Shown here piece by piece: positions 35,813 through 48,100 of a stretch of DNA of 64,000 nt. A program made the position numbers and the translations under genes. Location: NCBI RefSeq assembly GCF_041956535.1, contig NW_027192198.1, positions 628,714 to 692,713 on the forward strand, read 5' to 3'. The notes under the pieces were generated by a model that saw nothing but the letters and a program-made list of their open reading frames with translations, searched no databases and had not been told where the DNA came from. The DNA is from Calcarisporiella thermophila CBS 279.70. Lineage: Eukaryota > Calcarisporiellomycota. The number at the start of each line of letters is the position of its first letter. Positions within the stretch are counted from its first letter, which is position 1.

Positions 35813-37202
35813 ATGGGAAAATCGCGACTTACGGTCGATCCTGAATACGAGCGGCTTCCACAAGAGGGAGCGCCTGAGGGGGAAAAGCTGCAAGAGCGCT
35901 CGCTCATCCGATCCTTTATTCGTATGCTCTTCCATGTAGAAATTGCAACCTTATTCAGGGTTCATTCATTGCATCCTTTTTCCCATGGCTAGCATCATCC
36001 ATCGGGAGCTTAGCCGAGAAGGCGGAGCGAGTTTCGTTTAAGACATGGCTAGTCGTCATCCTAACCATATGTGTAATTTTGAGAGTTGCTATATATTTTA
36101 TGCCCGCCCCTAGCATTGGTGTAAGAGCTTAGTGTGGATTTCCTCCCCTAATAACAGCATTAATGGCTATGAATTCTATAGCCTGTTTCCCCTGGCAGCA
36201 TGGAAAAGCCGGTAGCCCATAAGCACGTCCCATGCGACGAGGAATCAATGTATCCATTCGATGGGCCAAGAGAATTTCTTGTCGATCCAGCTCAATTCCA
36301 CACCACCTCCATTTCCGTGGAAGGTCGGGTGATGGTAAGCGTGGCAACCCTCTCTAACTCCAGATTGTATCGTGAATTCCTTCCTGCTTTACCTCTTCTT
36401 CTATTGTCCATAGCACGGCTTCACTACCATTCGTCTTGCACCAGATCCTACAGCCACTCATCTGAACATCACACTCAACATTAGCATCAATGATGATTCG
36501 CTTCGAAACCACGTATATATATCCCAAAGCGATTCCACCAAGGACTACGCTCTCAAGGTATCGGTGCCGCAATCTCTACGCCCCGATTATTGTGTACAGG
36601 TGAACATGGTCATAGAGGTCCCCACTGAACTAATGGAATTGCGGGAGTTAGTGGTGAACATGCCGAATAGCGAAATAAGGGTAGAGGATATGTCGAGAGT
36701 CCAATTCAAGACATTCATAGCATTCACCATGAGCGGGGATGCAATAGTACAGGTAAAGTAGAGAAAAATAAAATGGGAATCACTGGAGTGGAATTGCTAA
36801 CCCATCCTTTAGAATCTCAAGTCGGAAAAGATTGATGTATCCAGCGTGAACGGCCGCGTGGAGGGGTCTTTTATTACAGGCGGGGATCTCCAGCTTGCCT
36901 CCACCAATGGAGAGATTGCAGCTGAAGTGTATCCTGTTGCCGGCAATGATGTTCACCTCTCCGCTGAATCCGTAAATGGAGATGTCCATATGAATGTCCC
37001 CGATGCAGCTTATGAAGGCTATTTCTCGATGAAGACGGCGCTGGGACAAGCGACGGTTGGAGTGGCCAATGGGAAAGAGCGCTTGCATTTCGATGTAAAT
37101 AAGCCTTGGATGAAGAGTGGGTATAAAAAAGGGCCCGGGGTGACGCGGTCAGAGATACAAATGCAAACTACCAATGGAGACGTCGACTTGACCTTCATTT
37201 GA
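35813..37202 (+). CDS. Type II membrane protein with repetitive beta (adhesin-like) ectodomain
   Basis: Five exons: 35813-35921, 35993-36120, 36182-36334, 36414-36752, 36813-37202, giving 372 residues. The N-terminus is a polar cytosolic segment. Residues ~56-72 (LVVILTICVILRVAIYF) are a single membrane span. The remainder is a beta-rich domain with short repeats of the form VNGRVEGSF, STNGEIAAEV, SVNGDVHMNV and TTNGDVDLTF. This pattern is shared with DUF4097-type putative adhesin domains, in which each turn of a beta-solenoid repeats an NG-D/E motif. Function is unknown; a surface or vesicle location is inferred. Exon 1-2 junction choice rests on frame continuity and is the least certain. 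Confidence 0.72.
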
Positions 37203-37770
37203 GGGCAAAAATGGGGCCCAGATTGTTGTCTTCCCATCGTCGGTTGTAAATTCGTACTTTGATATAACTCCATGTCTGTATTCGATAGCAAAAAAATATA
37301 TATATCAGCATATAGTATGAAATTCATTGTAACATTTTGGGGGAGGGGGGGAAGGGGGAAGGAATCTTTGGGGGTGTGACGTCAACTTTTAATTTGAAGT
37401 CTTTAGACACCACGTTTTTTTTATGAAGCGGTTTGTGTTCCCACAAAAGAGAACAAACAGTCACCACCGTACATGGTGAATTCCTTAATTCGTTAATCCC
37501 CATATCCGCTACGTAGTTTGTCTCCTCTCTTTTGCTAAGGATCGCTTGATTTGATCCCTTGAATCGTAAATAAACCGCATCCGTGTTCTTTCAGTGGCTT
37601 TTCGCATCGTACGGTAATTGTTAATTATTCTCTGAGCCTATTTGGCATTCCTTTGGACTACCCATTCCATCAGTGAAGCACCATTGGGCTAGCTCCTGGT
37701 CTCGCTCCCCATTATGCTCTTATTGATTGCTTCTTCTTCATAGGTGCAATTTCCCTCTCCCAAGTGAATA
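37203..37770. other. Intergenic, promoter of YTH gene
   Basis: Contains a G-rich block near 37337-37360 and CT-rich sequence before the next start codon at 37771. No gene seen. Confidence 0.4.
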
Positions 37771-40209
37771 ATGGCGGATCTTCACAAGCCCGGTCCCCAA
37801 AACTTTCTAGATCCTGCCCCAACTGATCTGCGACTTTCTGCATTTCGTCCTGACAACATGGCTACTGAATACAGATACCCCGATCTTCGCCAGCAGGAAT
37901 CCTCTGGACGCGAAGCACCTGCTGACTGGTTCCCTCTTCCCAAGCATGAGTCGGCGAACTGGCCGCGAACCCTTTCCAACGCTATCGTTCCGACAGAGAG
38001 TTGGGATTTGTATGGTGCAGAAAGGCGAATGAAATCCAATGATGCAAGCGGATATCCCAGAGGTTCGGAGGCGCCCATGTCGGTAGGACATGGTGCCGGT
38101 GTTGAGCTAGGAAATGACAGAGTCAGAGGAAGATCGCTAGAAAACCCCACGCATGATGCTAATAACGTACCCTCGTCCCCCTCCTCACTGAGGCCATCGG
38201 GCGCATTCTCCGCAGCACGGCCTTCATCCTCAGGTCGGAGCAACGTTGCATTCACCACTTCTCCCAAATTCCAACGTAGGTTTTATTTTTTAAAACAAAC
38301 CATCTTGAAGCCAATGAACTAAAACGTGGCCATATTCACAATAGCTTTTGATGAGTTACCTTGTCTTTCCAAAGCGGCTTTAGGCTCTGGTTTCAACCAT
38401 CCCGGATATGACGACGGTCCAAATGCTCGGCTGGATGCTATTGACGCCAACGATCCAGTCCATCCTCAAAAGAGTTTCGGTAATAACCCAATGCTTTGGC
38501 CCATGGAGAAAACGCCGTCGGTGGAGCATATTTCACCGCTCCATAACCCAGTCCCCTATACCTATTCATCTGAACTTTCTGATGCACACCCGGCATTCCC
38601 CTCCCGCTTACAACCATCTCTCCGTAGTGATATATTTGGGCCTCTGGACAACATCCTTCCCGCGACTCCTTCCGTAAACAATATCAATACCACCGCCCGT
38701 CCCTCTTCAATGGGTTCAGTCTCCACCACCAACAATAAGGATTCGCTCTCAGCGGCACGAATTGCATTCCATAAGGCTGGAGATTTGCTGTCTGATGTGT
38801 CCGAGAGACCAGGACGGCTCTCCGAGCGCTTCCCAAAGGTGGACTCGGTACAACCGCCCTTCAATCCGTTCAATTTTGGAGCCGAATACGTGCAAACTCA
38901 CTCGGGGGGCGCGATGAATAACGGCGGAAACAGAGGTGATAGGGATGCATTTTCCCGTGGCGGTGCCGTTGGGGTTGGCAGTGGGGGTTTTGGCGAGGGT
39001 GATATGAAAATGCGGCTAGGTTCAGGCGGGAGCCGTGCCCCGGCGAACGCTATGGCAGATGGTCGCGGTGTCCGTGGAGGCTATATACGCCGAAACCCAC
39101 AGGAGATGAATTACATCTATGGCGAGATGAATGCGGCTCCGCTGGCACACTTGCCATCGAGCGATAGACAGATTCTAGCTGATCCGCTAGAACTCGCCCA
39201 GAGAATGAATGAGCTCAGCCTGAACGCCGGCACCTATACCAATAGCAATGGTGGCGCTAAAGAGCGTGGAGGTCCGGATTTTGGACCCTGGCTCGACCCA
39301 GCGGATATTGATCGAGTGTCTCCGCTAATGCCTGGCCCCCACGGGAAACCTGTTTCTGCGCCCGCAAGTCTTTGGCCTGCCTCCACCTCCCCACAGCCTT
39401 CCGCCGGCACCGCTAATCCGGCTACCGCGCGGACGCCCGAACGCAACCTGCAGTCCGCTCCTTCGTCACTTGGCCGAGGGGAAACCACGAGCAAGATGCC
39501 TGCGAGCCTAGCGCACAAGGGCTTAAATCCGCCCCACTTTGACCTCAACCCGGTGAACGCCCGATTTTTCGTTATCAAGTCATACACCGAGGACGATGTC
39601 CACAAGAGCCTGAAGTATGACATCTGGGCAAGCACAGAGATCGGCAATCGGCGGCTCGACAAGGCGTTTCGGGAGAACGAGAACAAGGGGCCGATCTATT
39701 TGTTTTTTAGTGTGAATACGAGGTGGGTGCTCTGTGATGTCGAGGCGGTCGCGAAGAATATAGGACTGACCATTCCTCCTTCATTTTTAGTGGGCACTTT
39801 TGCGGGATGGCCCAGATGATCACCCCGGTCGACTACTCGACGAGCAGCAATGTGTGGGCCCAAGATAAGTGGAAGGGGGTGTTCAAGGTACGGTGGATAT
39901 TTGTGAAGGATATACCCAACGCGCAACTGCGTCACATTCGCGTCATGTAAGTCATCCTGCTAATAATTTCGGGGGGGGGGGGACCACCTAGGGCAAGGCT
40001 AACCGCGCCATTTTTTTTTATTATTTGCATCTTCCCTTAGCAATAATGATAACAAGCCTGTAACGAATAGCCGTGATACACAGGAAATCTTTGCCGAGCC
40101 CGGCTGTGAGATGCTTCGCATGTTCTACGAGTATCGTAATCGCACCTCGATCTTGGACGACTTTGAGTGGTATGATCAAAAGCAGACCGCGCGGGGGCGT
40201 GAGAGTTAA
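37771..40209 (+). CDS. YTH-domain m6A reader (YTHDF-type)
   Basis: Four exons: 37771-38275, 38384-39722, 39791-39946, 40041-40209, giving 722 residues. The acceptor of exon 2 could also be 38375 (adds 3 residues). About 580 N-terminal residues are Ser/Pro/Asn/Gly-rich and disordered. The YTH domain follows: [52 protein letters not shown], then [23 protein letters not shown] and [23 protein letters not shown]. The aromatic cage tryptophans are seen in YDIW, VWAQ and DKWKG. YTHDF proteins bind N6-methyladenosine in mRNA and control translation or decay. This architecture (disordered N-terminus plus C-terminal YTH) matches the DF group rather than the DC group. Confidence 0.92.
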
Positions 40210-42594
40210 CCTGGCGAGTATACACATCTTCTCTATGGTCATCCCGGATATACATTAGTATTACGTTTTATCTGAACATTTTGTCTCTTTTTTTTTATTT
40301 GAAAGATATTCACTCGCACTTCCCCTCTCTTTCCTTCCTCCCCCTCTTCTCTCTATAAGACGATGCACATCACATTTGCTCTCTTCGTTTTCCTTTTTTT
40401 TAATAATGATTTTTTCTATCTGGACTCTCAGCTATTTTTTTTCTTTATATATATTTTTTCTCTATTTTTGCTAGTTAGGCCATGAACCTGTATTTCCTTA
40501 TCGAACCTCCCCCCCTATTTTCACACTTGGCTCCCTTAAGCTGCTTTTTATTTTGTATGAACCCTTTTTCTTTTTCATCTTTTTTCTATTTTTTTTTTTT
40601 TGTAATTTATGTTTGGAATTTTCCTCTAAAGACTATTTTTCATGTCGCTTATATTTCCCTTCCCCCTTTTTATAATGAAATTGGTGTAATATATATACTA
40701 TTTTGAACATCATTATCATTCTTTTTTTTCTGCTTCATTGATGCTTGCTCTTGCTTATCTTTTTCGTTGCGGATATAGTGAGAACCAGATGCCATCGTAT
40801 ATTTTTCGCTTTTTATAAAAGCCACGTCTTTGCCGATACGAAAACTAGTCCAATTCGCATCGGCAGACAGTTTTTTTTTTCCTAAATACTTGATACAATT
40901 CACAATTACATCCCTCCTGAATATACAGAGCCAACTCTTCAATAAGAGTTAGTCCATTGGAGTAAAAACTACGATGGCTCTGTCGATTTAAAAGCTGACC
41001 AGACCAAAGAGCGGAGGAATCCGTTGCCCGATTAAGCATGGCCGAGGCTGAGGCCCTGCAGTCATCTAATAGGCTAGTTTGTTAAATTCTTTCTGAGCAC
41101 TTCAGGAATATCCGCATTCGACTGTGCTCTCGAAAAAGGGCGGATATCTTCGAACCACTGCCAAACCGTTAATTAGAGAGGAAACGCCTCCTATAGCGTG
41201 CTTGAGCTAAATTTGACCACCGCTTCCTTGTCGCCATCGAGTGCAGCGACGGCCGAAGACCGCACTGAATCATCAAAGTATACTCATGAGTCAATCCAAT
41301 TCGAAACCTTAAATCTTTATTAAAGCCGAAGTGGGGTGATGAAGGTTCTGCCATTAATCCCCCTCGCAGGCCTAAATCAGTCAAGGAATTGGGCAGAGAT
41401 GAAACTCTAAAAACGCTATGGGCCCTTGCTTTGAAAGAATCCAGCATTGCTTGCGGGGCGAACGGTTTGCCAAATGCCTCTCTGGACGCGACCGCTATTC
41501 GTTCGACGCCCTGTGGAGGTTAGGCCGTGTTCGACCAGAACGCTGCTAGTTCTATGCGGCCCACATTCTCCGCGCGGATTCCTTCTCTCTCGTTGGTAAC
41601 AAGGCTTCCATCTAGTTCTCCGGTGTCCCTTCCAAGTCCTCCACACACACCCCCTCGACTCCAAAACTAAGCAATATTGTGCGCCCAAACCGAATCCAAT
41701 GCCTGGCAAAAATGACGCTTCCCTAGCGTATTCCGAATTCCGAATGACATCAAGCCAAATAGTGCGAAAACAGCAAGGACACATGTGGTTGTTTCCAGCG
41801 GGATTCGGAGCCCCGAGAGAGGGTAGCAATGCCCGCGGCCTCCCATTCGAGGGTATTTTTGCAGCGACATTCTAAATAGAGGGCGAACCGAGCAATAAGG
41901 AATTAATTTCATTTCTCCCTCCCGAGTGGTACGCTGGAACACGACGGGAATTCTTTGGTGCCACTTCAAGCCTTCCCCTCCAGCCATAATGAAGCCATGA
42001 TTGAAACATGCCAAAATTATCTCCTAGTGTCAATTTGCAAGAATGGTCCGGCCGACTCTCCCCCTCTGCCAATCTATTCTCCTAGCGCTGGTACCTGAGC
42101 GCTAAAAGCCTCCGACGGGAAAACCCTTAGAGCAAACAGGTCAAGCTCTCCGGCCGCCCAAGCAGCAGTGCTTTGAATCAATTTTAGGTTTATAGTTTGT
42201 TAACGCGCGACTGCGTCCGGATCCCTCCAACCCACCCGCACCGCGAAAGCGGAGGGAGCAGGGGGCAGTCGGGCAGAGCTCAGCGAGCAGAGCGGCCTCT
42301 GCCCGCAGTCACCGTCAAGATCTTACGATTTTGTCCGGCCGAGTGGGGATAAGTTTCAGCGGCCTCTGCAGGAGTTCGAGAGCTAAAAATACGTGGTGCT
42401 CCATGTGACTGGTCAAGTTCAACTAGTGAGCAGGCTGTTTTCCAAATATCGAATGGTGGCCAACGAAATAAAAAAAATCTCCAAAGTGGCTGTGGTTAAA
42501 AAAAGAGGAAGTGGTGCACTCTATATAAAGAACAGGGAGGAAGCTTGGTTTCCTCTCCTGCACTTCTCTTCATCGGTGATTTATTTCGATCGAA
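40210..42594. other. Longest gene-free region (2.4 kb), no gene recognised
   Basis: The first ~700 bases are T-rich low-complexity sequence typical of a 3' flank. From about 41000 to 42400 the composition is mixed to GC-rich. The minus strand carries overlapping open frames of up to 137 codons (41416-41829, 41667-42014) that show no domain, signal or splice pattern I can support. A degenerate element or an unrecognised gene is possible. A TATA box for the following oxidase lies at the right end. Confidence 0.4.
42523..42530 (+). promoter_or_regulatory. TATA box of the glyoxal oxidase gene
   Basis: TATATAAA lies about 65-72 bases upstream of the start codon at 42595, a plausible core-promoter spacing for a highly inducible secreted enzyme. 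Confidence 0.6.
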
Positions 42595-44438
42595 ATGAGA
42601 GTATCGCTCGCTCTCTCCCTGGTTCTGGCCGTTGCTGGGACCCTTTGTGCGGCCCAGAAGGGCGGCAAATGGAAGGTCATCGGCCGCTCAGGTACCGAGT
42701 CCTGGTCTTGGATTGTTTATTTTTTAATTTGAGATTGAGTTTGTCGAGTAACCATAATGTGCGTATTCCTTTTTAACTCATTCAAGGTGTCCCTGCTATG
42801 CATGCTGTCTTGACAACGGCTAACAAGATAGTCATTGTGGACAAAGGTATATACTGCTCGCCTGTATTTTCTTGTTTTTTTTTTCTTTTTTGCTTACCTC
42901 TATTTTTTTTTTGTTTGTTGGTTCCCAAATCAGCCGAGCCCTCCGAGCTTACTTTTGATGACGGCACCTATGCATGGGCCAGCGAATACGACCTCACTAC
43001 CAATACGGCGCGTCCATTGCGTCTCCTGACGAACACCTTCTGCAGTGCCGGCGCTTTTCTCGGCAATGGGACCCTGTTAGAAATGGGCGGGGATATCCGA
43101 TTCCGCGACCCTACTTTCCCAGCCGATGTGGGATTCCAGTCCATTCGAGCGTTCCATCCCTGTGAGTATTGGCCCGATGGCTTGTTGGAACGGCGCCATT
43201 GGAAATGGGGTTTACTGACCGGTGTTCTTTTCTCTCTAGGTGACGACAACACGTGCGAGTTCATCGAGAATCCGGGTGGCATCCATATGAGCAGTAACCG
43301 CTGGTACCCGGCCATGCTGACCCTGCCGGATGGCCGTGTCATGGTGGCAGGTGGCTCCACCAAGGGCCAAGGCGCGGTCGCAGCCCAGTACAACAATCCG
43401 ACGTACGAAATTTTCCCCCGCAAGGAGGGAGAGGCCCTCAACTATGAAATGCCCATCCTGCGCACCACCATCCCCAACAACCTGTACCCGCAGATCTACG
43501 TATTGCCGACTGGAAACCTCTTCGTGCTGTCGAACCGCGACGCGGTCATCTACGACTACATTCGCCATCGCACCGTAAAGCAGCTACCAAAGGTGCCCGG
43601 CGTCCCTCGGACATACCCGTTGACGGGAAGTTCGGTGATGCTGCCCCTGGACCCGGCGAAGGACTACGAGCCCGAGATCCTCGTATGTGGGGGCTCGGAG
43701 GAGATGGACCGTTTCAAGCCCGCCGACAACACCTGTGTCCGCATCCGGCCGCTGGCCGAGGACCCGGAGTGGCGCATAGAGGACATGCCCAACCGCCGCA
43801 CAATGCCCGACATGGTTCTGCTGCCGCAGGGTAACGTGCTGATCGTCAATGGCGCCGCAGAAGGCTTTGCCGGGTACAGCAACGCCAAACTTCCCCAGCT
43901 CGTCCCGCTCCTGTACGAGCCGGACCAGGAGGAGGGCAAGCGCTTTTCGCTCTTGACCCCGAGCGACGTACCAAGGATCTACCACAGCGTGGCCATGCTC
44001 CTGCCCGATGGCCGCGTCTGGGTGGCGGGCTCAAATCCCCACAGCCGCATTTCCCGCGAGACAGAGTTCCGTGTTGAATCCTACACCCCCGACTATCTCC
44101 TCTCCAACAAGCCCCGCGCCACCATCACCGAATGCCCCACGGAGATCACGTACGACCAAGAGTTCGACCTCACCCTCGACCTCGGCTTCAATCCCCAGAG
44201 TGCCGACGAGGTCAATGACATTCGAGTGTTCATCGCCCATCTCGGATTTGTGACTCACTCGACCCACATGGGTCAGCGGCATGTGTTGATGCGCTATCAA
44301 GTGAAGAACGTGGACCGCACCATGACCCTGACCACCCGGTCCCCACCCAACCCGAATCTCTTCCCTCCGGGTAAACACTGGCTGTACGTGGTCGTCAACG
44401 GAGTACCAGCCGTCGCCAAACATGTCTGGATCCACTAG
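42595..44438 (+). CDS. Secreted copper-radical oxidase (glyoxal oxidase type)
   Basis: Four exons: 42595-42691, 42787-42846, 42934-43161, 43240-44438, giving 527 residues. Residues 1-20 are a signal peptide (LALSLVLAVAGTLCAA). The kelch-like propeller contains the expected copper-radical residues: Cys89 in NTFCSAG (thioether partner), Tyr151 in SNRWYP, Tyr376-His377 in RIYHSV, and the His ligand near 468 in VTHSTHMGQRH. The family oxidises aldehydes or alcohols with reduction of O2 to H2O2; glyoxal oxidases feed extracellular peroxidases. There is no N-terminal WSC domain. Substrate preference cannot be read from sequence. Confidence 0.92.
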
Positions 44439-45148
44439 TCAGCCCTACCTTCCCTTCTCCCCCTGCCCTCCCCACCCTATTACCTAAGTAATATCTTACC
44501 CCATCTGCTTTATATACATATAAAAAAAAGAGAGAACTCCCATTCCTTTTGCCCCAAAATATATCCTAAACTAAAAGTAATTCCTGGTCTTGTTTTTTTT
44601 TTTCCTATAATAATTTCGACCCATAAATCATACTAGTTATATTCTCTGTATTAAATTTTTTCGATATCTATTTACTGTTATGTTGCTTATGTTTATTGAG
44701 TTTTTTTTTGTTTACCTTTTTTTTTTTTTTAATTTTGCCTCGTCTAAACTTGGTGTCGGAACAAGCATCCCTCGAGAGCAAAGTAGTTCTTATACCTTTT
44801 TAAATTTCATGGATATACACTTCAATTTCTCTATATAATTTTTTTTTTCTTATCGTGTTCTTGGTTGCAACGATGCAATAAATTTATTTTATGTATCCAA
44901 TTACGCTTCTAATGACTCTTTCTTCGGGTGCAGAAGAAACAAGAAGGTATAAAAATACTATAGCACTACTAGAGAATTGGAGAATAATATTACAAACATA
45001 TTTTGCCAATGAAAATGGTAGAGAACGGTCAAACCGTGGAAGAGGGCCTCCTAGAGGCGTTTTCAAATATCAACACAATCGATCCATAATTTCTAGCGCA
45101 CATCATTATTGCTCCTCTTACCCCCCCTCCCCCCCTCCTCCTTCTGCT
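44439..45148. other. Convergent 3' intergenic spacer, T-rich
   Basis: Long T runs (for example near 44594 and 44719) and C-rich patches separate the oxidase and the SNF2 gene, which face tail to tail. No gene seen. Confidence 0.4.
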
Positions 45149-48100
45149 CTAATCCTCCTCCTCTTCCTCCACCCCCTCCACCTCCTCTGCATTTCCTGCC
45201 TGCAAATAACGCTCATCACCCCGGAAGAGATAGAGCAAGTCATTCAAGGACAGCCGCGTAATCTTCTTTCCTTTGCCCTCGCCAAGAGCCCCATCGAATA
45301 TCATCTGCTTCTTCTCCTGGAGCTTCAAGATCCGCTCCTCAACTGTGTTCGCAATGGTCAAGCGCGTCACCGTGACGTTTTTGTGCTGGCCAATCCGGTG
45401 CACCCGGTCAATCGCTTGGTGCTCCAGGGCCGGATTCCACCACAGGTCCATAATGATGACCCGGTTGGCACAGCACAGATTCAGGCCCAACGACCCGCAT
45501 TTCATACTCACAAGCATCACGTTGACATCCTTGGAGATAGAGAATCGTGCCACGGACTCGCTCCGCTCATCCACCGACATGGTGCCATCGTAGCGTGCAA
45601 ATTTATACCCATGTCTAAGGAGAGGCTCTTCGAGAATGTCGAGCTATATAAAAGAGAAGGGGGAGGTTAGACGACCTGCGAAGAGTGCGTCATAAGGGAC
45701 CATTCTAAAACATACAAATCCAGTAAACTGCGAGAAAACGATGGTTTTGTCTTCGGGGGCCTCACTACGCCACTTGTCCAAGGTTTCGAGTAGCTTGTCA
45801 ATCTTGGTGGACGAAGGGAACTCTGGCTCAGAGGACTATTCAATGCCAGTAGATATAACAAAATTGCACACCAACGAGGAAATAAAACAAAAGTGTATAA
45901 ACTCACGTTAACTTCACCCGAAAACCCAAATTTCTCCAAAGTATTTTGTCCCATGGCTCTTGATTTTGTTCTCCCCCTGGCCCTTCCCTTGCCTTTATCA
46001 ACCGCCTTTCCTTTCTCCTCTTTTTTCACTTTGGTGTTCGTTGAGGGGCCACGAGTCGTTGAGGGTCCCGCAAAATCGTCATCTGTTGTACTCACATCGT
46101 CCTCATCGGCATTATCCAGCTTGCTCGGGCCAGCCTCGTCAAGCCCATTGGCCTTTAGATGAAGCTCATTCAACTCGGACAGGGATTCTGACTCCGCCTC
46201 GGCCTGGGGCACAACGTGGATGGATTTGAAGAGTTCTATCGATGCAATGGTGTCAATATCAAGATGGCCGCTAGAATCAAAGGCAAGTATTAGCCCAGTC
46301 CATTGGATTATATAGAGCTTGAGGAAAAGGTATACCGGCATGAGGGGCATGTCTTTTCCGGTTCCCCACTCGAAAAAGCGGTGTTGAAATAGTCTAAACA
46401 TAAAAAAGCAAGCACAGTCCAGTTCAGCGATGTCCATCCACACCAGGTTAGGCGCAAACACTTTACCTAGGATACACTCTCGACAAAAGATGTGCCCGCA
46501 CTTCGGAAGAAAATGCCCGTTTTGGGCCGCATCCATGCATATTGGGCACTCAAGGCTCTCCTCGAGCTGGGATATTAGCCGCCGAACCACTTCTTTGTCC
46601 ATATTCTGCACAAGTTGCCGACGACGCTCCTCCAGGGCCTCGCCATCCATTCCCGAAGCATGGTGGCCATCAAGGAGACCCGCAGGCACGACGCACTCAT
46701 CCTCGGGAACGAGATGAGGATGAAGTACGGCTTGGCGAAGACGCAAGAGGAGAAGAAGGATCTGCAAAGGGGGGCCGAGTTATTCCGTAAAAATCTTCAT
46801 CCATTTCAATTGGGTGCCAGTGCGAAAGACTTACATTTGTATAGTTGCGCATCACTGTTCCAGCTTTCACGTATTTCTCAAAGTTAAGCCGCGACTGCTT
46901 CTCCAACGAGTCGTAAAAATCACGCTCTTCCGGAGTGAACTCATCCTGCTGCAATGTGACCTCCTTTGTCGGCAAAACAAGAATAGGCTTGCCATTGATC
47001 TTGTCTGATTTACGCCGACGCAGGAGCATCGTCTTCAGGACCGCTTGCACACGAGTGAAGGCCACCTTTTCTCGTCGGCTAGAGGGATCAACAAAAAGAC
47101 CCAACTGTCAGTCTGCTTGCATCGATAACGAAGAGCCTTTTCTTCAATTCTCACCTTTTCATCGGCTGCAGGATCTGGGTGCGGAAATTATCCCACTCAC
47201 ACATGGGTCTGATGCGCAGGAAATGGAATAGAGAAAATCTACCAAAATAGCATCCAAGCGGTTGTGTTTAGGCAAAAGGAGCCAGGGTAGGTTTAGGCTG
47301 GAAAAAAATGGAGAGAATACTCACAGCTCCTCTAGGTTGTTCTGTAGCGGGGTTGCCGACAAGCACCAGCGATGCTCCGCTTCCAGTTCGTAGCACCCTT
47401 TTGCGCTCCGTGTATTTCGGTTTTTTATCTGCTGAGCCTCGTCTAAAATGATGCGGAAAAACTTGACTTTGGCGAGAGTCCCAGGGCCACGGACCATGAC
47501 TCGCTCGCCCTTCTCATTCGGCTTGTATATAGGTGTTTCCATCTGTACAACCGAATACGAGGTGATGACAACTGGAGAAGTAAATGTGGCTCGTCAGTCT
47601 TTCGATGATATGTGTTTCAGTATTTTTTTTTCAAACTTCACGTACCATCATAGCGACGTAAATCGGCGGGATTCTTGGTGCGTTTTGGGCCGTAGTGCAC
47701 CCCAACACGGAGCTTACCGGGCTGGATCTTGCTCGAAAACTCAAGCTCCCACTGGCGTACCAGCGACACCGCTGTCACAACTAGGGTCACATGCGGCGAA
47801 TCTTCAGGAGGCGGGCGAGCAAGTATCAATGCCATGCTCTGAATGGTTTTGCCGAGACCCATGTCATCGGCAAGGATTCCACCCTTGAGATTATTCGTCT
47901 CCTCCTTTTTCACCATCCATGCCAGGCCAACCTTTTGATGTTCCAGTAAGGGCGGGATTAGTCCATCTGGCACTCCAGTACGATCCTAAGTCAACATAAA
48001 AATATGGGTCACCCCTCCCCAACCGAGAGCAATGAAATAAAATCTAAAAAGTAAACTTACAGCAGCGTCTAGCTCCTCATCAAAATTGGCCTGCTCCAGC

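Noticed and set aside
41416-42014. Overlapping minus-strand ORFs of 137 and 115 codons
   Set aside because: No recognisable motif, no consistent splice sites and mixed composition; reported only as part of an unexplained region.
42798-42933. Extension of the glyoxal oxidase frame through intron 2 (poly-Phe stretch)
   Set aside because: The read-through adds a Phe-rich segment from a T-rich tract; splicing at 42847-42933 gives the expected GLOX sequence.
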